The notes beneath the pieces were generated by a model. That model had not been told where the DNA came from. It searched no databases and worked only from the letters and a program-made list of their open reading frames with translations. From the NCBI RefSeq assembly GCF_023898315.1, contig NC_064622.1, positions 165,870,178-165,934,177 of the forward strand: DNA of 64,000 bases, written 5' to 3'. The stretch is from Schistocerca nitens (lineage: Eukaryota; Arthropoda; Insecta; Orthoptera; Acrididae). Position 1 is the first letter of the stretch; each line of letters opens with the position of its first letter. Of the stretch, positions 10,391-21,673 are shown piece after piece. Position numbers and translations under genes: made by a program.

Positions 10391-10735
10391 AAATTGTTAA
10401 GTTTGCTGAGTGTGCAGACCCTTTTGCGTTTCAACAACGATCGTTCCTGTGCTCTCCAAATGTTTTCTTAAGAGGGTCTTTTGATACAGGTACGGAATGT
10501 GAGGGACATCCGTCAGATTGGTGCCACACTGTTTGCCTTATGTCCAGTGGGATGTCTTCCAATAACTGCAACAGCAGCATACCGTAGGAACTCGAGACAC
10601 TTGAGTGTATCTAGATTCCCATCAGTAAAACAGGGACCAATGATGCTAGTCTTCAAAAACACGCACCAAACGTTGACAGCGCAAGAGTGTTGTTTTCATC
10701 CACTTCTCTGAGTCAATGTGGATTATCAACTGAAG
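10391..10735 (-). mobile_element. DDE-type transposase fragment
   Basis: The minus strand at about 10,500-10,570 reads LLEDIPLDIRQTVWHQSDG, which resembles the 'FQQDGAPPH' second-aspartate region of a group of insect IS630/Tc1-related transposases. Upstream, another frame reads SIIGPCFTDGNL, matching the usual 'IIGPYF..G.L' block. Frames change and no start or end is present. Related pieces of this broad type occur at 39,095-39,287 and 45,020-45,500. I cannot name the family. Confidence 0.55.
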
Positions 10736-11011
10736 ATTAATGCATGCTTCGAAGATGCATGGTTTGTAAACGACGCCTCTCCCTCAGATATAATTTTGGA
10801 TAGATATGCCGCGTCACTTTGTACTTTTCGTAGATATTCGGATAACTGTAACTAATTTTGGAAGTCACTACCATGAGGCTGTAGATGCACTGAAATGTGA
10901 AGAGGATGAAATTCGATGGAATGTAGCGTTCGCGGAACACTCGTTTCGTTGATCCCACTCGTAGTTCCGCGATGCCTCTTAGTGGCATTTGTATCGCGTG
11001 TAACTACTGAG
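10736..11011. other. Unassigned spacer
   Basis: Nothing recognisable on either strand. Confidence 0.4.
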
Positions 11012-11221
11012 TCCCATCGTTCGTGCGCCGACTATAACACCACGATCAAGCTCACTTAAATCTTGATAACCTACCATTGTAGTAGTAGTAACAGATCTAA
11101 CAACTGCACCAGACGCTTGTCTTACATAGGTGTTGCCGACCGCAGTGCCGTCTTTGCCTGTTTACATATCTCTGTGCTTCAATACGCATGCCTATACCCG
11201 TTTCTTTGGCTCTTCAGTGTA
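11012..11221 (-). mobile_element. Tc1-like transposon 5'-end fragment
   Basis: This matches about 9,420-9,634 of the full element: 'cttcgttcgtgcgccgacta' versus 'catcgttcgtgcgccgacta', the 'cttgataacctaccattgta' start-codon region, and the terminal 'gtttctttggctcttcagtg'. Only the terminus and the first codons of the transposase remain. It abuts the inverted dispersed repeat. Confidence 0.8.
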
Positions 11222-11222
11222 T

Positions 11223-11470
11223 TTGATCAAGCCCCATACATATTTGTCGCTGAAGTTCTGGTAGAAGCTTCTTCAAAAAACTACAGAAAAATTACATAGT
11301 TCCATTAGAAACTACAAATCAGTGTCATAATTCGGCGACTATGAACGATAAAAGTTACTCGCGACCGTCAGGAAATTCGTCATATTGCCATCTATAACTT
11401 GGCGAAAACCGCACCTCAATATGTTTATTCATTCTGAATGTATTTCAAGTGCATTGTGTTAGCTGCCTTA
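11223..11470 (-). repeat. Inverted copy of the dispersed repeat at 8,424-8,459/9,635-9,856
   Basis: The reverse complement aligns with 9,635-9,856 over most of its length and with the block before the Tc1 insertion ('ggttaaggcagctaacacaa' versus 'gggtaaggcagctaagacag'). No coding frame is visible. The family is unknown to me. Confidence 0.6.
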
Positions 11471-11530
11471 ACCTGTATAAAATTTAATTCAGAATGCACA
11501 ACTTACATTGACATGGAATGATTAAGCCGA

Positions 11531-11692
11531 GCTACAGTCTGGAACCGAGCGACCGCTACGGTCGCAGGTTCGAATCCTGCCTCGGCCATGGATGTGTGTG
11601 ATGTCCTTAGGTTAGTTAGGTTGAAGTAGTTCTAAGTTCTAGGGGACTGATGACCTCAGAAGTTAAGTCCCATAGTGCTCAGAGCCTTTTTT
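11531..11692 (+). mobile_element. tRNA-derived SINE (family B), 5'-truncated
   Basis: Starts within the tRNA-like head ('gctacagtctggaaccgagc'), keeps the B box 'ggttcgaatcc', and ends 'cccatagtgctcagagcc' followed by a T run. The A-box part is missing, so it could not be transcribed from its own promoter. Confidence 0.88.
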
Positions 11693-11920
11693 TTTACTCA
11701 TCATCTATTAGCGTGCCTATATGTTTTTATGTATCCTCAGTATTGTAAGTAACCTGTCTGAAGATTCATTATAGTTGCAGTGGCAGAATCAAGTTTGCCC
11801 GTAAAAAGGCCTTTACAAGTTGGTTTGAAGTGCTTCGATAGCAGTTATCTACACGTAATAACGCACAAAGCAAATGACGACCTGTGTATGTGTTCTCATC
11901 ATTGTATTTCCCCTAAACAT

Positions 11921-12114
11921 GTGAACACTTCTTTAGCACTATTCCAATACTTTTTCAGTCGCTAGAGAACTATAAAACGGCATGTAAAGTAACAACGTGG
12001 GAGTTCGTTAAACAGCTGTGAACACTTCTTTAGCACTATTTCAATACTTTTTCAGTCGCTAGAGAACTATAAAACGGCACGTAAAGTAACAACGTGGGAG
12101 TTCGTTAAACAGCT
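11921..12114. repeat. 97-bp tandem duplication, two copies
   Basis: Bases 11,921-12,017 and 12,018-12,114 are identical except for two C/T differences; both start 'gtgaacacttctttagcact' and end 'gttcgttaaacagct'. There is no coding frame through it. The near identity suggests a recent event. Confidence 0.95.
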
Positions 12115-13030
12115 GTTATTCGATGTTTTTGGTCGCCGAGACATGCCGTCACACTCGGATGCGGAAGCTTACGTCAGTATTCCTCCCCTCCGCTATTCAC
12201 AGCCAAGCACGTACGAACAGAAGACCGTTGTCCATCTGGACACGCGTCAGCTTCTGCATTTGGGAACAATGAACTCCATTCCTCTGAACTCGACGTGCAT
12301 ACCGAAAATGCTGTCGAAACAGTAATGTTGCCTCCGCGTTTGATTACGTAGTGTGACGAATCGTCACTCAAACCGTTAACACCTCAACTTGATAAGACGA
12401 ACATATACTTTTCCACAGCGCTTACTGGCAATTACGTTATCGGAACATGAGAGATGCTGGGGACTAGTAAAACCATAATCAACGTTTGCGGAACATTTTT
12501 TAACACAAGCCATCCATACGGTGTATATCGTGGTATTTTACATACTGTTCAGATAAATTGAAAGATGACACTGCTGGAGATACTTGAGATCAATAATAAT
12601 ATGATACAGAGTACCAGTTTAGCTATAAATGAGCAAAACAATTTTCTTTTTCCCTTCTCTGTTAAATTAAGTTTCCGTCAGGCAACTGTTATATTACAGT
12701 ACTAATCTGTATATCACATCTCTTTTTGCAGATATGACGATTTTCACGTACAACAAACAACTTTATTTTAAATGTAACGATTTCTGCGTAATATAAAAAA
12801 GCACTTTTCGTTGTAAACACTTTTTATCTCACCATCTGTGTATCTTTTGTGTCTGCATCAGTAATATCTGTGTGAGTCGTTCGTCATTTTATCTGTAGTT
12901 GCGATATTCAGTTGTCACCTGACGATGGTTTAAAATGGCGAATGGCAGTTTGTAATCAAACATATAATATTTTGTACCTCATCAGGAAACTGGTTCCTAT
13001 TTCATACTGGTATACATCTGTTTCAAACCA
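12115..13030. other. Unassigned; no gene seen
   Basis: About 900 bp without a recognised element. Overlapping short open frames on both strands at about 12,143-12,371 lack any familiar motif. The 12,500-12,850 part is AT-rich. Confidence 0.4.
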
Positions 13031-13074
13031 ACAGCTCAGTTTACCGAATCAGTACTAGGAATAAAAACAATCTT

Positions 13075-14240
13075 AGTAACTATTTAAAGCAACTTGGACA
13101 TAGGGACATATACTGAGAGCTGATGACAAAATGGTTATGAAGATATTTAAAGCAGTGCTTGAAGGAGACAGGGGATTTGGAAGAATAAAACTAAGGTGGG
13201 AGGAAGGTCTCAGTGAGGACATAAGTAAAACTGGATTTCAGTGTTTTGTTCAAATGGATTGCCATTTTAACTCTTCAGCGAACTGGTTAACCATAAATTA
13301 ATCGACACGATATCCAGGGTCAAGTTCAGAGGAACATTTCCCAAGTCACTCATGAAAAAAACTGAGGTCAGACGGGGAGACAGACTCTCCCTTTTGCTCT
13401 TTAACTGTGTCCTTTGTAAGGTGATCAGGGAATGGTCACGAAAACATAAAAGAGTGGATAGAACACGACTGGAATGTAAGAAAAAAGGAGTACAAATAAA
13501 CTGTTCGCTATTCACCGACGATACCTTGTTATCATCGGAGTCATGAGAAGAAGCAACTAACCAAACCGTTTTCCAGAGACAAGCGGCTTCTTTGTAGAAG
13601 TACACAGTATATGACGAACATCTAGACAGTGTTACACCGACGACATCAGAAGGAGGAAAAATTCAAAAAGGCTAAATACGTAGGAAAATCGACAGAAACT
13701 TGTCTGAGAGAAGAAAAATTACAACAGCACGGAAAAATAAGAGAAATTTAGAACACAAACACACAATGAACATCTAGAACAAGAAAAATCTGCAAAAGTG
13801 TGACATTACCAGGAAGTGATACCCTGAAGCCTTACGCGCTATAGCACGTTCGAGCTTTGTAGGAGCACGATTACTTAGGATGCTATACATTGTGGAACGA
13901 AGGATTCTCAGGTGGATATTGGGGCCTCGGAGATGTACGCGGACAGACATCCGACATCATTAGGAAAGGAAGATCCATGCTCATCAGATCGTAGAATGGA
14001 CCGGGGAAGGCGGACACATCAGATATTGAAGTTTCTTGTAAACAGCAGACCAAAGTACGCCGGATCCAAGAACAGCAAAGGACTGATTTAGACCCAGGAC
14101 AAAAACATGATGTACAGGACAGCGGATAACGTAGTAAAGAATGAGAATGAAAGAATATTGGGCAATGATAAAGACCAGAACAAAAGAAGCTGATCAGAGT
14201 TAACGTAGTCTTCAAATGATCAAGAAAGAAGAAATACGAA
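13075..14240 (+). mobile_element. LINE reverse-transcriptase remnant (rearranged)
   Basis: The plus-strand frame at about 13,320-13,546 reads EVRRGDRLSLLLFNCVL (RT motif usually 'GVRQGDGLSPLLFN') and CSLFTDDTLLSSES, an FADD-type active site with Ala replaced by Thr. Before it, at about 13,120-13,240, lies a piece like a LINE C-terminus (KIFKAVLEGDRGFG), so the order is disturbed or two copies overlap. Downstream to about 14,240 the sequence is still LINE-like (RILRWILGPRR) but full of stops. Confidence 0.65.
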
Positions 14241-14509
14241 TGTCATACCTCTACTAAATTCTGGCGGAATCTCACTCAAAGTTGGTGAAGGTTTATAGGG
14301 AGTATGTTTCTCCATTATCAACAGTTGAGAAATAAGCTCTCCAGGCAATGTATTAGTAACCCCCTTAAAAGAGCACAGTGTTCACATTGGAGCGGTCTAG
14401 AGGATGCTGAATTGTTACCAGCTGGTCACTGACCCTTCAGCGTTGATGTAAGTCATGCTAGTGAAGAGGTGTGTATGTGCCAGTGGGCTGTATGGATTGA
14501 TCACAGTAA

Positions 14510-15135
14510 GACGGATCAACGTGAAGTCATGGGAAAAAGAAGAAAAATGAACTCTCATATTTGGACGCGTACCGTGAATGGAAGTGCTCGATTTGTTTTT
14601 ATATCAACGCGGACCGTCCACCTTATCTACAAGGAATGCGGTCCCGCTGGTAGCCATGTAACACGACGTAATAATAGTGGCCGTAGAAAGATCCTAACCA
14701 ACAAGGACTGGAGATGAGTCCCACGTCTTGGCAATGAGAGTGGGGTTCAAAGCTGACAGGAATTTTTCTGCCAGTGAATGTGTGTGCATTTGAAGCAGTT
14801 TCTGAGCGAACATTGCAGAGTGAATACATGCAATTGACATTTGGAGTCGGGTACTTTTGCTCACAACGACACATATGGTTTCATTTGTGCAGTGGGCCAA
14901 ATACCACAGAAAAGGGACAGTATCTGGCCCGAGCAGTGTGATGTAGCCCGACGAGTCGCGAATTTGCCTCTTTCCAAATGAAGCAAGGCGTCGATTGCGC
15001 TGATGGTCCAATGTGAAGTGTGACCCGCATCGTGTGAGTGGTGTACTTCAGGTCGAAGAGGTTTCCATAACATTTTCGTGGTGTTTTTCGTACCATGATT
15101 TGGACCCACTGATTTACTTTAGCTTGCATCTGAAC
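14510..15135 (+). mobile_element. Tc1-like transposon remnant
   Basis: Plus-strand frames contain fragments of a Tc1-type transposase, most clearly PDESRICLFPNEARRR near 14,957, matching the first catalytic block 'SDESRFCL'. Stops and frame changes are frequent and no termini are recognisable. The minus-strand frames of 80-105 codons here are shadows. Confidence 0.5.
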
Positions 15136-15157
15136 CGAGACGTTTATTTCAACATCC

Positions 15158-15914
15158 TACGAGGGTAATCCCAAAAGTAAGGTCTCCTACTTTTTTATAA
15201 GTACATAGACCTGTTTATTTCTACAATGCTTTACATCAGTTTACAGCTTGAACATTTAGCTATTTTTCGACATAATCACAATTTCTGTCTATGCATTTTT
15301 GTAGACGCTGTGGCACTTTTTGTATGCCCATGTCATACCAGCTCGCCGCCATGCTGTTCAGAAAGTTATGAACCTCTTCTTTCACCTCGTCGTTGTACCT
15401 GAATCTCTGGGACCACAATTAACGCTGACAGGTACTGTGAGACTCTGAAAAAACTCAAACGGGCAATTCAAAACCGGAGAAGAGGAACTTTGAGCAAGGG
15501 CGTACACATTCTCCATGACAACGTTTGCCCACACATCGCTCGGCGAACCTTGCTCTTCTGCAACAGTTTCAGTGGAACATAATCACCCACCCGCCCTATA
15601 GTCCTGACTTGGCGCCCAGTGATTATCACCTGTTCCCTAGGTTAAAAGAACATTTGGCCGGAAAGCGAGTCATCTCCGACGACGAGGTGAAAGAAGAGGT
15701 TCATATCTTTCTGAACAGCATGGCGCCGAGGTGGAATGACATGGGCATACAAAAACTGCCACAGCGTCTACAAAAATGCATCGACAGAAATGGTGATAAT
15801 GTCGAAAAATAGCTAAATGTTCAAGCTGTAAACTGACGTAAACCATTGTAGAAATAAACTGGTCTATGTACTTATAAAAAAATAGGAGACCTTACTTTTG
15901 GGATTACCTTCGTA
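15158..15914 (+). mobile_element. Fold-back mariner derivative with long inverted ends
   Basis: Both ends carry the same mariner 3' region in opposite orientation. Bases 15,158 to about 15,398 are the reverse complement, with few differences, of about 15,680-15,914; both start from TA with 'tacgagggtaatcccaaaag' or 'tacgaaggtaatcccaaaag'. Between them, a plus-strand frame (about 15,525-15,812) holds an intact transposase C-terminus: THPPYSPDLAPSDYHLFPRL through DRNGDNVEK and stop. The second aspartate block survives as ILHDNVCPH near 15,510 in a different frame. The element cannot encode a whole transposase but has two proper termini. Confidence 0.85.
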
Positions 15915-16775
15915 GGTTACCAAATGTTGACATCTCTTTTACTTATTCATGATGAGTATACTGTGGACAATCCCGTCTTTCAAGATGATAACATTCGTGT
16001 TCACAGGCGTTGCACGCACACATTCTAGATTTGACGAACACCCAGGCCCTCAATGGCAGCACGACCACCTCGACTGGGGCGCCCATTAAGAGTAACGATT
16101 CTGTTCAACCAGTTATCAGACAGGCTAATAGGGGGGCCAAATGGAGGATCCCTATTGGGGATAAAAGGGAAAGGCTTACCAGTTCCAGCGTACACCTTAG
16201 AACCAAGGGAAACCTCCCAAAAACCTTGGTCGGAACTGGGGGATTGGAAACACGTTAATTTATACATGGTACATCATCCTTCGTTGAGGATATTATCCCA
16301 CGCAGAAATTAAACTGCTGCGTATGTGTAAGGTGTGTAAATGCTGTATATGTGTGTATGTACGAGTATTACTGAACAGAGTGACATTAATTCAATACAAA
16401 ACGTCTGGGACTATTTGTAACAGCAGGAGAAACGTAACGATTAACAGCCCCACAATTTGGTTGGTCTATGGCATCAAACTATCAGTGAATGGCTTGAGCA
16501 GGGTATGGCCGACCTGAAGGAACTTGCAGAATTTCTACCTCTTCGAACAGGCTTCATCATCTATGCTAGAGTTGGAGTTCAATGGCGTTAGCGTCGGGAA
16601 GCTGACTATTTTTTTCCTGAGTGCTGTAGCTTTATTCAAATGAGATCGAACAGCTCTTGAAGATTGTACACTCCAAGAATGCAGAAACCTGTAAAACCAT
16701 CTATAATTTGTGCAAATAGGTATTGCATGATTGGCCATAGGCAAATCAGAGAAAGACTATCTTACATTTTGCTTG
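15915..16775. other. Unassigned spacer
   Basis: About 860 bp. Open frames on both strands at about 16,010-16,517 lack recognisable motifs. A dispersed repeat is possible, but I cannot identify it. Confidence 0.35.
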
Positions 16776-16779
16776 TAGT

Positions 16780-17530
16780 ATTTACTGTAATTTTGCCCAA
16801 GGTGAATGTCGTATTGCTTGAGTGCTGACAGAAAGGAAATTTGGAAACCCACATCCCGATCATTTATAAACTGTTTAAAAAAGATTCCAACAAACTCTTT
16901 TCGCCGAAATGTGACTGTGGATGAGACGTGGTGCTGGCTCACGTCAAAAATGAAACAGCAATCAAAGCACTGATGGAAGCTACTAGAACTGCACGAAAGA
17001 AGATAAATATCGATTTCGAGCTGTTGGTTTAGGAACACCAAAGGCAATATCGATTTCATTTACCTGAAATACAAGTGTTTTTCCATCTGTACAAAAGGGG
17101 TTCTAGTTGCACACCACCTTACAAAGTAGAGGCCTGTAACTGGCGGATATTACCGCATAATAAATGCCCGAGAATAGGAACTGACTTTTAGAAAACTAAT
17201 TCATCGAGATAACGCAACTGGTCACTTAGCAATGGGAAAACTGAGGGATTTTAGGTACTAATTGTTGTAATACCCATCTGCTCGAATTTGCCCCTGTGTG
17301 ACTTCTATCCATTCGCATCTCAAACTTTTTTTTTCGGCTGAAAACATTTCGACTCTAATCAAGAGTTTCTGGCAACAGCAGATGGGAATTTTTCAGACCT
17401 TGTCGAATCGCAATTATGTGATGTGACCTTCTTACTGGGAGAACGTTGAACAAGAAGCAGTAACCTAAAAGTGCACTTTTGGTCTAAAATTCTCGATCAT
17501 TATAGTAAGTTCGACGTAAGGGCCCATTTC
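16780..17530 (+). mobile_element. mariner remnant
   Basis: Plus-strand pieces include NVTVDETWCW near 16,905 (first catalytic Asp block), IHRDNATGHLA near 17,203 (second) and a decayed third block near 17,280 ('cccatctgctcgaatttgcc'). Many stops and frameshifts are present and the termini are not recognisable. It is older than the other mariners in the window. Confidence 0.65.
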
Positions 17531-17966
17531 CTTACATGTGCCTTGTAAGAAACTGTGTCGTCTCAGACACTTGCTTTTTTTCAAACTGATACACAGTATG
17601 GTAAGCACCCTAAGAATTTTAATTTCTTCGTTTTTTATGTCACTGATTGCGATATATTATGTAGACGTGGTTGTACTGAAACAATATTTTCTTTTGTTCC
17701 TTTTATGTGAAGCACTGTCAGACATGGGAGAGACGAACACTCTCAAAACTGAAGGCGAAGATATGGTGCAATGAGAACTTTCGCAGCGAAATCACCTTAT
17801 TTCTGCATTGTGACAACAGATGACTCCAATGTTTCTACCCATACAAAAGTTTAAACGTTCATTCAAACAAAAAGAACTGTATAATAATGTATTGATTTAA
17901 TGTAACTAAATGTTTCAGTGTAAAAAAAGAGAAATTGTAAATATTTTATATGACAGAGAGACCATA
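17531..17966. other. Unassigned, AT-rich
   Basis: A plus-strand open frame of 78 codons at 17,538-17,774 is hydrophobic in its middle but resembles no family I know and has no supporting signals. Otherwise nothing is seen. Confidence 0.35.
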
Positions 17967-19182
17967 TACACTACGTGATCAAAAGTATCTGGACACCTGG
18001 CTGAAAATGACTTACAAGTTCGTGGCGCCCTCCATCGGTACTGCCGGAATTCAATACGGTGTTGGCCCACCCTTAGCCTTAATGACAGCTTCCACTCTCG
18101 CAGTCATACGTTCAATCAGGCGCTGGAATGTTTCTTGGGGAATGGCAGCCCATTCTTCACGGAGTGCTGCAATGAGGAGAGGTATCGACGTCGGTCGATG
18201 AGGCCTGGCACGAAGTCGGAGTTCCAAAACATAGGATTCAGGTCAGGACTCTGTGCAGGCCAGTCCATTACAGGGATGTTATTGTCATGTAACCACTTCG
18301 CCACAGGCCGTGCATTATGAACAGGTGCTGGATTCCGTTGATACAATCGCCACCCCCGAATTGCTCTTCGATGGTGGGAAGCAAGAAGGTGCTTAAAACA
18401 TCAATGTAGGCTTGTGGTGTGATAGTCCACGCAAAACAACAAGGGTTGCAAGCCCCCTCCATGAAAAACCACACCATAACACCATTTTACTGTTGGCACT
18501 ACACACGCTGGCAGATGACGTTCACCGGGCATTCGCCATACCCACACTTCGCCATCGGATGGCCACACTGTGTACCGTGATTTGTCACTCCACACAACGT
18601 TTTTCCACTGTTCATTGGTCCAGTGTGTACGCTCCTTACGCCACGGAAAGCGTCGTTTGGTATTAACCGGCGTGATGTGTGGCTTATGAGCAGCCGCTCG
18701 ACCACGACATCCAAGTTTTCTCACCTCCCGCCTAACTGTCATAGTAGTTGCATTGGATCCTGATGCAGTTTGTAATTCCTGTGTGATGATCTGTACACAT
18801 GTCTGCCTATTAAACATTACGACCCCTCTTCAACTGTCGGCGGTCTCTGTCAGTCAACAGACGAGGTCGGCCTGTACGCTTTTGTGCTGTACATGTCCCT
18901 TCACGTTTTCATTTCACTATCACATCGGAAACAGTGGGCCTAGGGATGTTTAGGAGTGTGGAAATCTCGCGTACAGAAGTATGACACAAGCGACACCCAA
19001 TTACCTGACCACGTTCGTAGTCCGTGAGTTCCGCGGAGCGCCCCATTCTGCTCTCTCAAGATATCTAAGGAGTACTGAGATCGCTGATATGGAGTACCTG
19101 GCGGTAGGTGGCAGCACAATGCACCTAATATGAAAAACGTATCTTTTTGGGGGTGTCCGGATACTTTTGATCACATAGTGTA
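17967..19182 (-). mobile_element. Tc1-like transposon, full length, inactive
   Basis: Terminal inverted repeats run 'cactacgtgatcaaaagtat' at the left and the complement of 'atacttttgatcacatagtg' at the right, each bounded by TA (17,967-17,968 and 19,181-19,182). The minus strand encodes MGRSAELTDYERGQVIGCRL from about 19,045, then PRPTVSDVIVK followed by a stop. The first catalytic block is WSDKSRYTVW (about 18,590). QRNPAPVHNA stands where 'QQDNAPVH' is expected, so the second Asp is lost, and PDLNPMFW replaces the final Glu region. It cannot be active. Confidence 0.9.
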
Positions 19183-20483
19183 CCATAACTGTTAAGAAAA
19201 CTATATCTATGTGATCTATGATCACTGTTTTTTGAGACTGCCGAACTGAAATATAGCTCGTTCTTCGATTGTTGTTTTGAGTGACTAAATGTAATGTAAT
19301 GGTTACCCGAGTAAGAAATTTTATTGAGTTTTTTGTAGTAAAAAGCTGTTAAATGAATATCAATTGGACTTCTGTGCAGCAGTATGAGGAAACACTTTGA
19401 TTAGGAAGATCAAGAGTATTAGCGGTTTTAGCTGTGAAGGATGTAATTGTAAATGTGGATCTGTTCAGTTCCGAACTGCCGTGTCTCACAGTTCTAATTT
19501 GTCGTTTCAATTTGTAGTGAACTTAAAGTTTTAATTGAAATGAGGCATTTATTGTCGTTTATCCTTCTTATTACTCTAAAAAGTGAGCAAAATATGATAA
19601 TATAATTGATTAGAACTGAAAAGTTAATCTGTTAAAAATCAGAAATCTTTAATTTTTAATTTTTTTAATTTTTTTATTTTATTTAATTAATTAATTTATT
19701 TATTTATTGCAAACGAATCGAAAATTAATGATCCGGTATAAAGAAGATAAAGACAAAACTGTTTTATTTTAGTCTGTGAGAGAAGTACATGGGCTGTCAA
19801 GATAAATACTTCTGCACTCTTATACACAACATCTATACAGCCCTATTTAGACAACGAAGAAACCTGTGAGTGAGTGGAGAGGCGTCGTATCTGAACGCTG
19901 AAACAGGGGAGTAAACCAGCCAATTCATATGAGGAAACAGTAACATCCGAGATAATCTGTCCTCTGGGTTTCATTCAACAGCTTTTGTTTAAGAGATTCT
20001 CAGAGGATCCCTCGGGATCGACCCAGAGTAATATTATTCCTGCCTTAGCTCGAATACCCTTGGACGGCGATCAACCACAAACTTGAAACTATCTCCAGGT
20101 TTTCCGACTGAATTTTGCACCATGACTCCATTATAATAGTTACACCTAATTATGTAAAACATACCGTTCTGTCTATCAACAAAACACTATTTTTTCGGTT
20201 TTGTAACGATATTCAGCAAAATTCAGCAGACAGAGCGTGAGGTTTAAGATGATAGTAAGAATGTCATGGCAAGTCATGTCAGATTTGGTGAAGGTTACGC
20301 GAGCGAAACAAACTGAAAACTGCTGAATTAAAGATTACAGCAAATGAAATTCGTATTTGCCACAATACCTTATTAAAGACTACAAATATCGGAAGATTAA
20401 TCCTTTGTCTTTAGGCACCTGTTAAAAGTGATTACATTATTAATCAATCGAGCAAAACATAAATGAAAATAATTAATAACATA
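19183..20483. other. Unassigned; includes AT-rich simple sequence
   Basis: About 1.3 kb without coding signal. Bases about 19,650-19,710 are a low-complexity A/T run of TTTAATT, TTAATTAA and TTTA types. The remainder looks like unique or ancient repeat DNA. Confidence 0.5.
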
Positions 20484-21673
20484 TACTGAACCGCCAAAGA
20501 AACTAGTATAGGCTTGCGTATTCAAATGCAGAGATATGTAAACAGGCAGAATACGGCGCTGCGGTCGGCAACGCCTATAAGACAACAAGTGTCTGGCGCA
20601 GTTAGATCGGTTACTGCTGCCACAATGGCAGGTTATCAAGATTTTAGTAAGTTTTAACGTAGGGTTATAGTCGGCGCACGAGCGGTGGGACACAGCATCT
20701 CCGAGATAGCGATGAAGTGCGGATTTTCTCGTACGACCATTTCACGAGTGTACCCTGAATATCCGGTAAAACATAAAATCTCCGACATCGCTGCGGCTGA
20801 AAAAAAAAACCTGCAAGAAGAGAATCGTACAACGTGACAGAAGTGCAACCCTTCCGCAAATTGCTGCAGATTTCAATGCTGGGCCATCAACAAGTGTCAG
20901 CGTGTGAACCATTCAACGAAACATCGTCGATATGGGCTTTCTGAGCCGAAGGCCCACTCGTGTACCCTTGATGACTGCACGACACACAGCTTTACGCCTC
21001 ACCTGGGCTCGTCAACAAATACGATGTACAGTTGATGACTGGAAACATGTTGCCCGGTCGGACGAGTCTAGTTTCAGATTGTATTGAGCGGGTGGACGTG
21101 TACGGGTATGGAGACAACGTCATGAAACCATGGACCCCGCCATGTCAGCAGGAGACTGTTCAAATTGATGGAGGCTTTGTAATGGTGTGGAGTGCGTGCA
21201 GTTGGAGTGATATGGGAACCCTGATACGTCTAGATACGACTCCGACAGGTGACGCGTATGTAAGCATCCTATCTCATCACCTGCATCCATTCATGTCCAT
21301 TGTGCATTCCGACGGACTTGGGCAGTTCCAGCAGGAAAATGCGGCACCGCGCACGTCCAGAATTGCTACAGAGTGGCTCCAGGAACACACTTATGAGTTT
21401 AAACACTTCCGCTGGCCACAAAACTCCCCAGGCATGAACATTATTAAGAATATCTGGGAAGCATTGTAACGTGCTGTTCAGAGGAGATCCCCATCCCTTC
21501 GTACTCTTTCGGATATATGGACAGCCCTGCAGGATTCATGGTGTCAGTTCCCTCCAGCACTACTTCAGAAATTAGTCGAGTCAATGCCACGTCGTGTTGC
21601 GGGACTTTTGCGTGCTCGAGGGGGTCCTAAACGATATTAGGCAGGTGTACTAGTTTCTTTGGCTCTTCAGTGC
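20484..21673 (+). mobile_element. Tc1-like transposon, same family as 8,460-9,634
   Basis: Ends match the family termini ('actgaaccgccaaagaaact' and 'gtttctttggctcttcagtg'). The plus strand starts MAGYQDFSKF with an early stop, keeps the HTH piece EIAMKCGFSRTTISRV, and carries a 145-codon C-terminal frame (21,032-21,469). In that frame the second catalytic position is Glu (FQQENAAPR), and the third block reads PGMNIIKNIW, with Lys instead of Glu and Gly instead of Asp. Two catalytic residues are therefore altered. The orientation is opposite to the copy at 8,460. Confidence 0.88.

Noticed and set aside
16010-16517. Overlapping open frames on both strands (80-154 codons) as a candidate gene
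   Set aside because: No methionine context, motif or splice signals. Open frames on both strands point to composition rather than coding.
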